The position numbers and the translations under genes are program-made. From assembly GCF_001598335.1 (NCBI RefSeq), contig NZ_BCYT01000020.1, positions 1 to 63,089 on the forward strand: 63,089 bases of DNA. The letters are read 5' to 3'. The notes below the pieces were generated by a model. The model did no database searches and was not told the origin of the DNA. It was given only the letters and a program-made list of their open reading frames with translations. This DNA comes from Sphingobium abikonense NBRC 16140 (GTDB lineage: Bacteria > Pseudomonadota > Alphaproteobacteria > Sphingomonadales > Sphingomonadaceae). This document shows positions 1 through 7,680 of the stretch, piece after piece (the first letter of the stretch is position 1; the number at the start of each line of letters is the position of its first letter).

Positions 1-42
1 ACGCAGGGCAGCAACGCGGGGACGCGCCCCTCTTTCCATCAT
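1..42 (-). CDS. 5' end of a leftward gene, probably imuA (partial)
   Basis: Only the first 14 codons are inside the window; they read MMERGARPRVAALR. A strong ribosome binding site (AAGGAGG, minus strand, about 50-56) lies 7 nt before the ATG at 42, with a second in-frame ATG at 39. An alphaproteobacterial SOS box lies 34 bp upstream. In this lineage the SOS-controlled gene that most often heads such an operon is imuA, of the imuA-imuB-dnaE2 mutagenesis cassette. That identity is inference from the operator and the repair genes around it; 14 residues do not prove it. Confidence 0.55.
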   Translation of the reverse strand, partial: MMERGARPRVAALR

Positions 43-75
43 CGAAGGGCCTCCTTTTGGCTCGCGGTTGGATTC

Positions 76-90
76 GTTCCTATTTTGTTC
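76..90. promoter_or_regulatory. SOS box (LexA operator, GTTC-N7-GTTC)
   Basis: The sequence reads GTTC CTATTTT GTTC, an exact match to the alphaproteobacterial LexA operator, a direct repeat with 7 nt between halves. It sits between the leftward gene starting at 42 and the rightward small genes from 173, so it could repress either or both. The short distance and the strong leftward ribosome binding site favour the leftward gene. Confidence 0.75.
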
Positions 91-172
91 TATACAGGGT
101 CCAAGTCAACGGGGGTGGAGTCGAGCAGGCGTATCCTCTGCGATACGCTTCTGAAACAAGGCAGGAAAACCG

Positions 173-337
173 ATGGTCTCGCAGCGAAAAAAATTAAGCC
201 TCAAGCTTGGGGAGGACGAGGCTGAAGAGCCTTCGATCCTCCAGCCCGCCGCCGAATCGGAGCACGAATCGTCATCGGCGCGTTATCATCCCAGCCATGA
301 TCCCGAGCTTGTCACCGATGATGAAATTCCTTGGTAA
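173..337 (+). CDS. small acidic hypothetical protein, 54 aa
   Basis: The ORF runs ATG to TAA, is rich in Glu, Ser and Asp, has a basic start (MVSQRKKLSLK) and ends in DDEIPW. No domain is recognised. An AGG-type ribosome binding site (GGCAGGAAAAC) precedes the ATG. It is the first rightward gene after the SOS box and lies 12 bp before a second start with a strong ribosome binding site, so the two probably share a transcript. Composition and spacing support it; function is unknown. Confidence 0.5.
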   Translation: MVSQRKKLSLKLGEDEAEEPSILQPAAESEHESSSARYHPSHDPELVTDDEIPW

Positions 338-349
338 GGAGGCAGCAGC

Positions 350-714
350 ATGACCGCACGCATCATCGCCATTGAGGCATCGATAGCCTGCCGCCCAGCG
401 AGGCGACGCAGCTTCGCGTTGCCCAGCAGACGCTGGAGTTGATCCTGGGGTCAGCAGTTCGGGATAGCGAGCAAACGGTCGATCCCGATCTCGCGGTGGA
501 AGGCATATTGATGGGCCTTGCCTGCATCATGGAGCAGGCACCTGAATTCCCGACACGGCAGAGCCTGCGGAAGGGCGCCGAGGCCTATGGCAAGATGCTC
601 GGACAGCATGCGCAAAATCTACGCTCGGCCTTTGAAGAGACCGGCATCCATCCGATCGATGGTCTGCTCGACCGTTTCAATTCTATCGCCGGCGACGGCC
701 AGAAGCCCAACTGA
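350..714 (+). pseudogene. small hypothetical gene interrupted by a frameshift
   Basis: The ATG at 350 has an excellent ribosome binding site (TAAGGAGG, 331-342) and opens MTARIIAIE, then runs out of frame to a TGA at about 443. From about 378 a second frame carries a good protein: SLPPSEATQLRVAQQTLELI, continuing to QKPN at 714. Joining the two at about 376-380 with a one-base correction gives one protein of about 120 aa with no stop. The downstream frame has no convincing start of its own. Either the gene is broken or the base is a sequencing error. No family is recognised; the product would be helical and soluble. Confidence 0.5.
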
Positions 715-720
715 TCGGTC

Positions 721-1380
721 ATGTCGAGATTGCATTGCATGGCTGCGGGAATGGGCGAGGTCGCCGAGCATTTCAGCGCCGATATGCCGGCCCCGATCGA
801 GATTTCATCCGAGACCAGCGAAGGCGCGCTGGGACTGGTGGTCTTCGAGAATAAGGGTCGGCGAATCATGCGCGGCGTGACATGGGGGTTTCGCCGCATG
901 ACACGTGAAATGCGCGAACGCGGTGAAGAGCCAGGAAGGATCGGACTGGTCGCCGACCTCACAAATCCCATGTGGGATCAGATGGTGGCAGATCCGCGCT
1001 ATCGCTGCCTGATCGTGATGACCCATTTCGCCAATCCCGACGGGCCACCCGGCGGCCGCACGCGGACATGGTTTTCGTTGAAGCGCCAGCCGATCATGGC
1101 CTGGGCAGGCTTCTGCCGGAACATGCCGGAACAGGGCCCGGTTTATGCCGGCATGACGATGCCCGCCAATGAGGCAATTATGGGGACGAACGATCGGATG
1201 CCCGTACTTCTGGACTCTCATGAATATGCCGCATGGCTGCATGGCCCGATCGAAAGCGTGATCGGATTTCAGTACCGAGCGCCCTTCGCTGCCGAGCGGT
1301 TCCGTGTCGAGAGGACCGAAGACCTCTGGAGAAGTCGGCAGTTGCCGCCTTCAGCTGACAGTCAGATGGCTTTGCTATGA
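721..1380 (+). CDS. SRAP-family (YedK/HMCES-like) protein lacking the catalytic residues
   Basis: The 219-aa protein aligns along its length with the second SRAP protein at 10496: TWG near residue 54, RCLI at 95-98, THFA at 101-104, RTWFSL at 115-120, DRMPVLL at 158-164 and IGFQ. SRAP enzymes bind abasic sites in single-stranded DNA with Cys2, helped by Asn75, Glu105 and His160 (E. coli YedK numbering). Here position 2 is Ser, 75 is Gly, 105 is Asn, and the His position (157) is Asn. The fold looks intact but the covalent chemistry should be lost. The stop overlaps the ATG of the AlkB gene by 4 nt, so the two are probably co-translated. Confidence 0.8.
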   Translation: MSRLHCMAAGMGEVAEHFSADMPAPIEISSETSEGALGLVVFENKGRRIMRGVTWGFRRMTREMRERGEEPGRIGLVADLTNPMWDQMVADPRYRCLIVMTHFANPDGPPGGRTRTWFSLKRQPIMAWAGFCRNMPEQGPVYAGMTMPANEAIMGTNDRMPVLLDSHEYAAWLHGPIESVIGFQYRAPFAAERFRVERTEDLWRSRQLPPSADSQMALL

Positions 1381-1967
1381 AGATGGCCGATACCCAACAA
1401 ATCGATCTGTTCGCGCCAGCGCTTCTTCCGGGCCTCGACTATGCCGCCGACTTTTTGAGCGAGGCTGAGGAAGCGGACCTGATCGAACACATCAATGCGG
1501 CCCCGCTCACGCCATTTCGGTTTCACCAGTGGACCGGAAAACGGCTTACCACCAGCTATGGCTGGACCTATGATTTTGAGAATGGTCATTTTGGCCCGAC
1601 CGACCCTATGCCCGGCTGGCTGCTCTCCATCCGCAACCGGGCTGCCCGCTTTGCCGGCCTTGCGCCGGAACTTCTGATCCAGGCCCTCCTCATCCGCTAC
1701 GATAGGGGTGCGGGCATCGGTTGGCACCGTGACCGCCCTGTGTTCGATCAGGTCGTAGGCATCTCGCTTGGTGCGAGTGCATCCATGCGCTTCAGGCGGC
1801 GGACCCAGAGTGGATTTGACCGGCGGACGGTACCGCTTGAACCTCGATCCATCTACCAACTGTCGGGAGAGGCCCGGCAGGAATGGGAACACAGCATCGC
1901 GGATATGGAGGTTCCCCGTTGGTCGATCACCTTCCGCAGTCTGAAAAATCGGCGCGACGGAGCCTGA
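1377..1967 (+). CDS. alkB: AlkB-type 2-oxoglutarate/Fe(II) dioxygenase
   Basis: This 196-aa protein has the AlkB layout: substrate lid around residues 50-70, then the iron-binding HxD in GWHRDRP (near residues 118-124), the distal His in WEHSI (near 174), and the 2-oxoglutarate-binding RWSITFRSL (near 182-190). AlkB homologues oxidatively demethylate 1-methyladenine and 3-methylcytosine in nucleic acids. The ATG overlaps the SRAP-like gene stop (ATGA). A second ATG 6 nt later is also possible. Its place beside an SOS box, SRAP and NHEJ genes fits a DNA-damage role. It may be a homologue with a different substrate than E. coli AlkB. Confidence 0.85.
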   Translation: MKMADTQQIDLFAPALLPGLDYAADFLSEAEEADLIEHINAAPLTPFRFHQWTGKRLTTSYGWTYDFENGHFGPTDPMPGWLLSIRNRAARFAGLAPELLIQALLIRYDRGAGIGWHRDRPVFDQVVGISLGASASMRFRRRTQSGFDRRTVPLEPRSIYQLSGEARQEWEHSIADMEVPRWSITFRSLKNRRDGA

Positions 1968-2013
1968 AACCACACCGGGCGTTCAGGCTTTCAGCATAGG
2001 AGAGGTCGCGATC

Positions 2014-2196
2014 ATGCCCGCTACGTCCAAAGCCCAGCAAAGAGCCGCAGGCGCGGCATTGTCCGCCAAGCGCGGCGAAACAACCAAATCGAAGCTCAAA
2101 GGCGCATCGAAAGATATGGAGAAGTCCATGTCTGAAAAGCAGCTTGAGGAATTCGCTGCGACGAAGAGGAAAAAGCTTCCTGAGCGCAAGGACTGA
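2014..2196 (+). CDS. DUF3008 family small protein
   Basis: A 60-aa, lysine-rich protein opening MPATSKAQQRAAGAALSAKR and carrying KLKGASKDMEKSMSEKQLEE. This is the DUF3008 pattern, a small basic protein common in alphaproteobacteria and of unknown function. A GGAGAGG-type ribosome binding site lies about 10 nt before the ATG. It follows the AlkB gene by 46 bp on the same strand. Confidence 0.8.
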   Translation: MPATSKAQQRAAGAALSAKRGETTKSKLKGASKDMEKSMSEKQLEEFAATKRKKLPERKD

Positions 2197-2212
2197 TCCG
2201 CCGCCCTGCCCG

Positions 2213-2524
2213 GTGACCCCGGATGGTCGCTATTTTGTAGTGCGCGGTCGACTATGGCGGGCGACCAATCCGGCATTGAGTGAAGATGAGCGCCAGCTCC
2301 TTGTCCACGAGCTCATGGATGCGCGTCGTGATGTGGGGTCAGCCAAGCGCGCAGGGAACATATCAAGGGAGCGAGAGGCGCGGGATCGGGTCGATGCTGC
2401 CAAGCGGAAGCTCGGCGAGCGGGGGCCGGTCTGGTGGGAGGACAGCGCTCCGGATTTCAATCGGCATCTTGCCCGCAATACGCCGTACGCTGATTGGTTT
2501 GCGGCACTCGATGCCGACAGCTAA
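2213..2524 (+). CDS. conserved hypothetical protein, about 103 aa
   Basis: The frame is open from 2144, inside the DUF3008 gene, but recognisable protein begins with PDGRYFVVRGRLWRATNPAL, so I take the GTG at 2213 as start (16 bp after the DUF3008 stop); ATG 2144 is the alternative. The middle is a charged helix (DERQLLVHELMDARRDV) and the end is GPVWWEDSAPDFNRH and NTPYADWFAAL. Proteins of this pattern are widespread in sphingomonads and rhizobia with no known function. No obvious ribosome binding site precedes 2213, so the start is uncertain. Confidence 0.65.
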   Translation: MTPDGRYFVVRGRLWRATNPALSEDERQLLVHELMDARRDVGSAKRAGNISREREARDRVDAAKRKLGERGPVWWEDSAPDFNRHLARNTPYADWFAALDADS

Positions 2525-2631
2525 GCCGATTGCAAATGCTGCATGCGGCAGTCTTCTCTTCGCATTTGCGAGCTCAAGCGCCCGATGCCACATGCGCCCT
2601 GCCTTTCAGGCATCCTCTCCTAAAACTCAAT

Positions 2632-2664
2632 AAGGTCGGCCCTTTCAGGACCGACCTTCTTTTT
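2632..2664 (+). terminator. rho-independent terminator
   Basis: A perfect 8-bp stem, AAGGTCGG (2632-2639) with CCGACCTT (2651-2658), is followed by CTTTTTG. It lies 107 bp after the last rightward gene of this cluster and fits the end of its transcript. Confidence 0.8.
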
Positions 2665-2688
2665 GCCTGACAGTTCTGGCCCGGGCGT

Positions 2689-2928
2689 TCAGTTGCCTTC
2701 CTCTCCCTTATGATCGCCATGGCCACCAGCCAGCGCGTCATCCCGATCCCAGCGCGCCTTTGCCTGCCCATCTTTTATCAACGCTTTTTCCCTGTCGGTA
2801 ATGGGCTGAGGCCGAGGCGCGGCCTGTTCATGGATGCCCTGCTGCGCGGCGCGCTTTTCAGCATTTGGCTTCTGACCGGGGTTTGGCTCTTCCACTGTCC
2901 GCTCCTGTTGCGTTTCACCTTTGATCAA
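2689..2928 (-). CDS. small hydrophilic hypothetical protein (start uncertain)
   Basis: A 79-aa ORF of charged residues, Gln and Pro, with EPNPGQKPNAEKRAAQQG and REKALIKDGQAKARWDRDD. There is no ATG; TTG at 2928 is the likely start, with weak ribosome binding. It is downstream of xth on the same strand, 54 bp past the xth stop. No family is recognised. It looks like protein rather than shadow, but nothing else proves expression. Confidence 0.35.
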   Translation of the reverse strand: MIKGETQQERTVEEPNPGQKPNAEKRAAQQGIHEQAAPRPQPITDREKALIKDGQAKARWDRDDALAGGHGDHKGEEGN

Positions 2929-2982
2929 CGTCGAACGGGGGACCGCATGGCTTCGTTCCGAAAAGCCGCGCGGCCTGTCTGA

Positions 2983-3789
2983 TCAGGTCGGCTTCTTCGC
3001 TCTGCGCCGACGTGGCTTTTCTCCCAGCTCAATCCAGACCGGCGCATGGTCGCTGCTTTTCTCCCAGCCTCGCGCCGCCCTATCGACCTCGGCTGCGATC
3101 AGTTGCGCCTTTGCTTTGGCGTTTAGCAAGAAATGATCGATGCGAAGGCCAGCATCGCGCTCGAAGGCGAAGCGCAGATATTTCCAGAAGGTGTAGATTG
3201 TCTCGTCCGGGTGCAGATGTCGCAGCGCGTCCGTCCAGCCCTGTTCTAGCAGACGCTGATAGGCAGCGCGAACCTCGGGCGCGAAAAGCGCGTCGTCCCG
3301 CCAGCGGTCGGGCGCGTAGACGTCGAGGTCCGTTGGCATGACATTAAAGTCGCCGGCGATCACCACCGGCGCGTCCAGATCGATACGCGTTGCCAGATGT
3401 TGGTGCAGCCGATCAAACCAGCGCAGCTTGAAATCATATTTGGGACCGGGTCTTGGGTTGCCATTGGGAAGATAGAGGCCTGCAATGAGGATGCCGCCGA
3501 CCGCCGCCTCGATATAGCGGCTCTGTTCGTCATGGGGATCGCCCGGCAGACCCCGCCTTGTTTCATGAATTTCACCAATACGGCTCAGGATCGCCACGCC
3601 ATTCCATCGGCTCTGCCCATGCCAGATCGCGTCATAGCCTGCATCGCGGATGGCCGCTTCGGGAAATTTTTCCTGCGGCGCCTTCAATTCCTGGAGCGTG
3701 ACGATGTCCGGTTCTGCCTCGCGGAGCCAGCGCAGAAGGACAGGAAGCCGTCCGTTCACGCCGTTCACATTATAGGTTGCGATCTTCAC
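2983..3789 (-). CDS. xth: exodeoxyribonuclease III (EEP nuclease family)
   Basis: The 268-aa protein opens VKIATYNVNGVNGRLPVLL and carries LQELKAPQEKFP, AGLYLPNGNP, GDFNVMPTDLDV, DHFLL and a final SSDHAPVWI, the ordered metal- and phosphate-binding motifs of ExoIII/AP endonucleases. These enzymes cut 5' to abasic sites and trim 3' ends. GTG at 3789 is the start; it overlaps the ligD stop by 4 nt (GTGA), so the nuclease is translationally coupled to LigD. That suggests end trimming during NHEJ, or simply joint expression of repair genes. Confidence 0.9.
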   Translation of the reverse strand: MKIATYNVNGVNGRLPVLLRWLREAEPDIVTLQELKAPQEKFPEAAIRDAGYDAIWHGQSRWNGVAILSRIGEIHETRRGLPGDPHDEQSRYIEAAVGGILIAGLYLPNGNPRPGPKYDFKLRWFDRLHQHLATRIDLDAPVVIAGDFNVMPTDLDVYAPDRWRDDALFAPEVRAAYQRLLEQGWTDALRHLHPDETIYTFWKYLRFAFERDAGLRIDHFLLNAKAKAQLIAAEVDRAARGWEKSSDHAPVWIELGEKPRRRRAKKPT

Positions 3790-6299
3790 AGGTCCGGCAG
3801 GATCTGGTCGGCCCGCCCCCAATTGGCCAGATTCCTGGACGCGGCTCGCTTCACCATCTCTGCCGCGTCGCCAATATGCCAATGGGCTGCACTATCAAGA
3901 TCGCGCAGCTCTTCCCATGTCAGTGGCACAACGATCGGGGCGAACGGCCTTGATCGCGCACTATAGGGCATCACGGCCGTCGCGCCCCGCTGATTGCGTA
4001 AATAGTCGATGAAAATCTTGCCCGTGCGTCTGGCCTTTGCGAGGGCGGCGGTAAAGCGGTCGGGATCGGCCTGCGCCAGAGCCAACGCGAAGCGATGGGC
4101 AAAATCCTTGACCTGCGGCCATTCCGCCGTCGGCGTCAGAGGCGCGATCACGTGAACCCCTTTACCGCCCGTCACCATCGGAAAGGTCACCAGCCCCATC
4201 TGCCCCAGCACATCCTGCAGGTGGAGAGCAGCGGAGGCGACATCCTTGAATTCCAGTCCTTCATCAGGATCCAGGTCAAAGACGAGGCGATCGGCCTTTT
4301 CGACATCCTCGATCCGCGCGCCCCAGCCATGAAACTCGACGGTGCCCATCTGAACGCAGGTGAGGAGGCCTTGCGCCGAATCCACAAACAGATAGGGCTC
4401 CTCATGGCCATCCTTCTCCAGGATCGCGACCTGCTTGACGCTGTCGCCAAAGCTCCCGGCATCGTGCTTCTGGAAGAAGCATTTCTTAGCGCGACCCTGC
4501 GGGCATCGTACGAGGCTGACAGGGCGGCTTCCGGCCCAAGGCAGCATGATATCAGCCACGGCCTCATAATAGTCAGCCAGTTCACCCTTGGTCAGCTTGC
4601 CTTCTGGGAATATCACCCGGTCCCTGTTGCTGATCCTGACGCCGCTGGCGATCGCCGATCGCGCCGCGGTCGTAACAGGGCTCTCAACTTCCAGCACAAC
4701 AGCTTCGGGCTTCTTGTCCTCCCGCAAACCCAGATAGCTTGAATGCCGCAGCACACCCTCTTCAGTGAACTCGATATAGGCGATCTCGGCAACGAGCCGA
4801 GGCTTGATCCAGGTCGCCCCCCGCACGGCGGCCCGCGGCGCATCAACCGTGGGTCTTTTCTGTTCAAGCGACGCCATAAGCGCCATTAACCGCTCGACCT
4901 CGCCACCGCTAAAACCGGTCCCGACCTTACCGGCGTAGCGCAGCTTTCCTTTTTCGTGAACGCCCAGCAGAAGCGCACGGAAACCGCGCTGCTTGTCCGA
5001 CGGGGTCCAGCCCACGATGACGAATTCCTGACGACGAATACATTTGGTCTTGACCCATGAGCCCGATCGCGAGCCCGTGTAGCGTGCATCGTTACGTTTG
5101 GAGATGACGCCCTCCAGCCCGGCGCCGCAAAAACTATCGAACAACTGCTCGCCCCGCCCGCCTATGTGGTCCGAATAGCGGATATGGTCCCGGCCCTCAC
5201 CGATCAGCGCAGCCAGCTTCTCCTTCCGCTCAAGCAGCGGGCGGCCTGTGAGGTCTTCACCATCAAGCGCCAGCAGATCGAAAGCCATATAGTCGATTTT
5301 GCCCGGATCGCTTTTCAGCGCCGCCTGAAGTGCCTGGAAGCTCGTCCGTCCATCAGGCAGGATCACGACAGCCTCGCCATCGATAAGCGCGCTGCGGGCG
5401 TCCAGCGTCACGGCGTCTGCGATGAGGCTCGCGAACCGGTCGGACCAGTCGAGGCCCGACCTTGTATAAGCCCGTCCCTCTCCGCCGCCGATCGCCAATA
5501 AGGTGCGATAGCCGTCATATTTGAGTTCATGGAGCCATTGGTCTCCCGCCGGGACATGATCGACCAGCGTTGCCAGCTGTACCGGCCGAAACGGAGGCAG
5601 TGCCGATTTGCCCCTCCGGCGTGCTTTCGATGCTGCTGTGGCAACCGGCGCGGCAGAAAGCCTGGCAGAGGAGCCCCGCGCCGTCTTCCGCTTTGGCACG
5701 GGCTTTCCGGCCGCGATCTCTTCCATGGTCCGCCCGGTGTCGACGCTGGTGAGATGCGTGCCCACGAGATCGTCCGAACCACCCGCATGAGCGTCATTCA
5801 CCTTCCTGAGAATCCAGTTTTCGCCCTTTTCCCTGCCGCGGTGCTTCAAGCGGAACAGGATCCATTCGCCTTGCATGCGTCGCCCATGAAGAATGAAGTG
5901 AAGATGCCCTTCCGGCAACGTCTTGCGCGCATCCTTCCCGGCAATCGGTTCCCAGGTGCCATTGTCCCATAGCATGACTGTGCCGCCGCCATATTCACCC
6001 TTGGGGATGGTGCCTTCGAAGCGCGCATAGTCGAGTGGATGATCCTCCGTGCGTACCGCAAGCCGCTTGTCATCCGGGTTTGCACTTGGACCCCGGGTAA
6101 CGGCCCAACTGAGGAGAACGCCGTCCAGCTCCAGTCTGAAATCATAATGGAGACGAGACGCGGCGTGTTTCTGCACGACGAAGCCATTGCCAGCTATCGG
6201 TGCGCTCGCGCCGGACGGCTCTTTGGTTCGCGTAAAATCCCGTTTCGCACGATAGAGTGCGAGACTGTCGTCCGCTTTGCGCGTCGAAGCTTTAGCCAT
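3786..6299 (-). CDS. ligD: DNA ligase D (PE-LIG-POL)
   Basis: At 837 aa it has the three LigD domains in Pseudomonas order. The 3'-phosphoesterase comes first (HAASRLHYDFRLELDG, near residues 45-60; EDHPLDY). The ATP-dependent ligase is in the middle, with nucleotidyl lysine in ELKYDGYR near residue 260 and LIDGEAVV. The primase-polymerase is last (about 540-837) with metal-binding FDLDPD. It processes, fills and seals double-strand breaks with Ku, whose gene lies 3 kb away on the same strand. Its stop overlaps the xth start. Length and motifs are complete. Confidence 0.96.
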   Translation of the reverse strand: MAKASTRKADDSLALYRAKRDFTRTKEPSGASAPIAGNGFVVQKHAASRLHYDFRLELDGVLLSWAVTRGPSANPDDKRLAVRTEDHPLDYARFEGTIPKGEYGGGTVMLWDNGTWEPIAGKDARKTLPEGHLHFILHGRRMQGEWILFRLKHRGREKGENWILRKVNDAHAGGSDDLVGTHLTSVDTGRTMEEIAAGKPVPKRKTARGSSARLSAAPVATAASKARRRGKSALPPFRPVQLATLVDHVPAGDQWLHELKYDGYRTLLAIGGGEGRAYTRSGLDWSDRFASLIADAVTLDARSALIDGEAVVILPDGRTSFQALQAALKSDPGKIDYMAFDLLALDGEDLTGRPLLERKEKLAALIGEGRDHIRYSDHIGGRGEQLFDSFCGAGLEGVISKRNDARYTGSRSGSWVKTKCIRRQEFVIVGWTPSDKQRGFRALLLGVHEKGKLRYAGKVGTGFSGGEVERLMALMASLEQKRPTVDAPRAAVRGATWIKPRLVAEIAYIEFTEEGVLRHSSYLGLREDKKPEAVVLEVESPVTTAARSAIASGVRISNRDRVIFPEGKLTKGELADYYEAVADIMLPWAGSRPVSLVRCPQGRAKKCFFQKHDAGSFGDSVKQVAILEKDGHEEPYLFVDSAQGLLTCVQMGTVEFHGWGARIEDVEKADRLVFDLDPDEGLEFKDVASAALHLQDVLGQMGLVTFPMVTGGKGVHVIAPLTPTAEWPQVKDFAHRFALALAQADPDRFTAALAKARRTGKIFIDYLRNQRGATAVMPYSARSRPFAPIVVPLTWEELRDLDSAAHWHIGDAAEMVKRAASRNLANWGRADQILPDL

Positions 6300-6461
6300 C
6301 TTCTTCTTCCAAGCTACCGCCGATCAACCTGCAGCACGAGCAAGTCGTTCCACCGCATAACGCAACGACTTTGGTCCCTTCGCTTGTCGCTATTACCTTG
6401 CACATGCTTGCTTGTTCGCCATATTGTGCAGTGCAGCATAAACGCCCTCTAGGACGATCTC

Positions 6462-7640
6462 ATGCGCTGCCGGGCAACGGGAGATATCCGCGTGACCAAA
6501 TTATCTGCGACTATTGCAAAGCTCACCGTTATGCGCGGCGTGACAGCCGCTCCGGCGAATGCCGTCGGTGCAAGCCGTTTGAAAGATCTGGAGGGCTTCG
6601 GCGCCAATCCGGGCGCCCTGATGGCCAGAATTCACGTGCCATCAAGGCTCCACGAAAAACCCGCGCTCGTGGTGGTTCTTCATGGCTGCACCCAGACCGC
6701 TGACGGCTATGACCATGGTTCAGGCTGGTCGCACCTTGCCGATGAACAGGGTTTTGTGTGTCTGTTTCCAGAGCAGCAGCGAACGAACAATCCCAATCTC
6801 TGCTTCAACTGGTTCTCTCCGGCAGACAATCGCCGAGACAGAGGCGAAGCCCTCTCCATTCGCCAGATGATTGACGCCACGGTGGCGGCCTATGATATCG
6901 ATCCTTCGCGCGTTTTCGTGACGGGCCTTTCGGCTGGAGGGGCCATGACGTCCGTCATGCTGGCGAGCTATCCTGAGCTTTTTGCAGGCGGCGCCATCAT
7001 CGCAGGTCTCCCGCATGGGTCGGCGGACAATGTCCAGCAGGCCTTGCAAGCCATGCGCGATCCGGGCGCGATCAACGCGAAACAGCTCGGGGATCTAGTA
7101 CGCAAAGCGTCGCGCCATGAAGGATCCTGGCCGCGCATTTCGATCTGGCACGGTAGTGCAGATCAGACGGTCAGCAGCAAGAATGCTGATGCGATCCTTG
7201 CTCAATGGCTGTCGGTTCACGATCTCGATCCCACGACCGCCGCCACCGAAATGATCGGGCAGCATCGCCGCCGCGTCTGGAAGGACGGCTCTAGCCGCCC
7301 CCTGGTCGAGGACTTTCGCATTGCCAAAATGGGCCATGGCACGCCCATTGCGACTACCGGGCCGGAAGCATGCGGTAGCGCAATGCCCCATATGCTCGAC
7401 GCCGGCATCTCCTCAACCCGGCGGATTGCATCTACCTGGGGTCTGCTTGGCGCCGATCAAACGGCTCAAGCGGCCTCTACCTATAAGCGCCCAGATGAAA
7501 CGCCCGCGCATTTGCCGGCGGTGAAGTTCAGCCGACTCGATCCTATGGCATCTGAGACTTCACCCCCTGCCGGGTCCGCGAGGGCCGGCGTTGAAAAAGT
7601 CATCCATGACGCCCTTCGCGCAGCCGGTCTTATGCGGTAA
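6462..7640 (+). CDS. PHB depolymerase-family esterase
   Basis: A 392-aa alpha/beta hydrolase with oxyanion segment LHGCTQTADGYDHGSGW (near residues 72-88), nucleophile elbow GLSAGG (serine near 156), acid in WHGSADQTV and His in KMGHGTP. This is the LpqC/esterase_phb family, which cleaves polyhydroxyalkanoate or feruloyl esters. No signal peptide is visible, arguing for an intracellular substrate. ATG 6462 has an AGGA site 7-8 nt upstream; GTG 6492 behind GGGAGA is an alternative. A possible promoter (TTGCAC 6398, CATATT 6420) lies upstream. The final 60 residues look disordered. Confidence 0.85.
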   Translation: MRCRATGDIRVTKLSATIAKLTVMRGVTAAPANAVGASRLKDLEGFGANPGALMARIHVPSRLHEKPALVVVLHGCTQTADGYDHGSGWSHLADEQGFVCLFPEQQRTNNPNLCFNWFSPADNRRDRGEALSIRQMIDATVAAYDIDPSRVFVTGLSAGGAMTSVMLASYPELFAGGAIIAGLPHGSADNVQQALQAMRDPGAINAKQLGDLVRKASRHEGSWPRISIWHGSADQTVSSKNADAILAQWLSVHDLDPTTAATEMIGQHRRRVWKDGSSRPLVEDFRIAKMGHGTPIATTGPEACGSAMPHMLDAGISSTRRIASTWGLLGADQTAQAASTYKRPDETPAHLPAVKFSRLDPMASETSPPAGSARAGVEKVIHDALRAAGLMR

Positions 7641-7680
7641 CCGCGCATCTCGGTCAGGCTGGCAGGGAAGCAGAAGCGGA

